Assembly (NCBI RefSeq): GCF_051628905.1
Contig: NZ_CP157575.1
Coordinates: forward strand, 1,488,001-1,552,000
Length of the DNA: 64,000 nt
DNA from: Asaia sp037151935
GTDB taxonomy: Bacteria > Pseudomonadota > Alphaproteobacteria > Acetobacterales > Acetobacteraceae
Direction of reading: 5' to 3'
Shown in pieces: positions 63,284 to 64,000 of the stretch. Made by a program: the position numbers and the translations under genes. A model generated the notes under the pieces. That model saw only the letters and a list, made by a program, of their open reading frames with translations, had not been told where the DNA came from and made no database searches. Position 1 is the first letter of the stretch, and each line of letters begins with the position of its first letter.

Positions 63284-64000
63284 TCATGTGACAGGAAGCC
63301 AACGTCGCCCATCACGCGCGAGCAGAGCCGCCGCCTCGTCAGGCCCTTCGGATCCGGCCGTGTAGAAATACGGCGCCTCAGGGGCAACGATGGGGTCGAC
63401 CGCGGCCCAGGCCGCCTCGATCGTCTCCGCACTCTGGAACAGCATCTGGTTGCCCGCCATGCAGTCATGCAACAGCGCCTCGTAGCCGACATTCGGCGTC
63501 TTGCTGAAAAACTCGTCATACAGGAAACGACTGCTTACCGGCGCAATCTCCTCTTCCAGACCGGGCCGCTTGGCATCGAAATCAATCGATACGCCCCGCA
63601 CCGGGTCGAGCAGAAAACGGATGACATTGCCTGTGCGCGGATCGTCCATGTCCTGATTGAACAGGGCATAAGGTGGCTTTTTGAAGACGACATTGATTTC
63701 GGTGCGTCGGCCCGACATGCGCTTGCCTGTGCGCAGATAGAAAGGTACCCCACCCCAGCGCCAGTTATCGATGAAGAGTTTCATGGCGGCGAAAGTCTCG
63801 GTCTGACTCTCTGGGGCGACACCGGGCTCACTGCGATAACCAGGCATCGACCTGCCTTCGATCTGCCCGGCTGTATATTGCCCCGGCACATAATCCTCTC
63901 CCCTTATCGGGCGTATGGCTTGCAGAAGGCGTGTCTTCTCCTGCCGCACAGCGTCGGCCGAGAGCGATGACGGCGGCTCCATCGCGATCAGGCTCAGCAG
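63284..64000 (-). CDS. zwf: Glucose-6-phosphate 1-dehydrogenase, 3' part (5' end outside window)
   Basis: The enzyme oxidises glucose 6-phosphate to 6-phosphogluconolactone, the first step of the pentose phosphate route that carries most sugar flux in acetic acid bacteria. The visible C-terminal 238 residues include LLSLIAMEPPSSLSADAVRQEK in two parts, FIDNWRWGGVPFYLRTGKRM, and VGYEALLHDCMAGNQMLFQ, all conserved. The N-terminal NADP-binding half lies beyond 64000. It is followed by the GH15 gene. Confidence 0.95.
   Translation of the reverse strand: MLSLIAMEPPSSLSADAVRQEKTRLLQAIRPIRGEDYVPGQYTAGQIEGRSMPGYRSEPGVAPESQTETFAAMKLFIDNWRWGGVPFYLRTGKRMSGRRTEINVVFKKPPYALFNQDMDDPRTGNVIRFLLDPVRGVSIDFDAKRPGLEEEIAPVSSRFLYDEFFSKTPNVGYEALLHDCMAGNQMLFQSAETIEAAWAAVDPIVAPEAPYFYTAGSEGPDEAAALLARDGRRWLPVT

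Overview
The window looks like chromosomal DNA of an acetic acid bacterium (Acetobacteraceae, Alphaproteobacteria). The reasons are a secreted GH68 levansucrase next to a GH32 levanase and a type II secretion operon in the order known from the lsd locus of Gluconacetobacter diazotrophicus, GC-rich coding sequence with AT-rich promoter gaps, an aerobic (CobG-dependent) cobalamin cluster, and a 13-gene nuo operon with fused nuoCD. Genus cannot be fixed from the sequence alone; a relative of Gluconacetobacter, Kozakia or Asaia is plausible.

Layout. 0.1-2.7 kb: end of a flagellar export/basal-body operon (fliE, fliQ, fliR, flhB). 2.7-4.6 kb: a lipocalin-like gene, a 53-residue glycine-rich membrane protein, then a long AT-rich region ahead of levansucrase. 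4.6-19.6 kb: lsdA, lsdB, a convergent lytic transglycosylase, and a 12-gene type II secretion operon gspG-O-E-F-H-I-J-L-M-N-D-K with mostly overlapping stops and starts. 19.9-24.6 kb: a TonB-dependent receptor and a NiCoT-type transporter whose leader is a clear cobalamin riboswitch. 24.7-33.1 kb: aldehyde dehydrogenase, short-chain dehydrogenase, S46 peptidase, a second TonB-dependent receptor and a VOC-fold protein. 33.1-39.9 kb: a two-gene RND metal pump with a CsoR/RcnR-type repressor and a perfect palindrome at its start, then pirin, LysR and XRE regulators. 40.0-46.5 kb: eight cobalamin genes (cobM, E, L, K, J, I, H, G). 46.6-61.1 kb: nuoA to nuoN on the minus strand, with a strong terminator. 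61.4-64.0 kb: a GH15 enzyme and the 3' part of zwf.

How the genes fit together. Levansucrase and levanase make and use levan outside the cytoplasm; the adjacent secretion operon is probably their exporter, and the transglycosylase may open peptidoglycan for it. Cobalt uptake under B12 control, a probable Co/Ni/Zn efflux pump with its metal sensor, and cobalamin synthesis lie within about 23 kb. Complex I is encoded as one operon; upstream of it sit two identical Fur-box-like sites, which suggests iron control of this iron-sulphur-rich complex. No tRNA, rRNA, CRISPR array or intact insertion sequence was seen.
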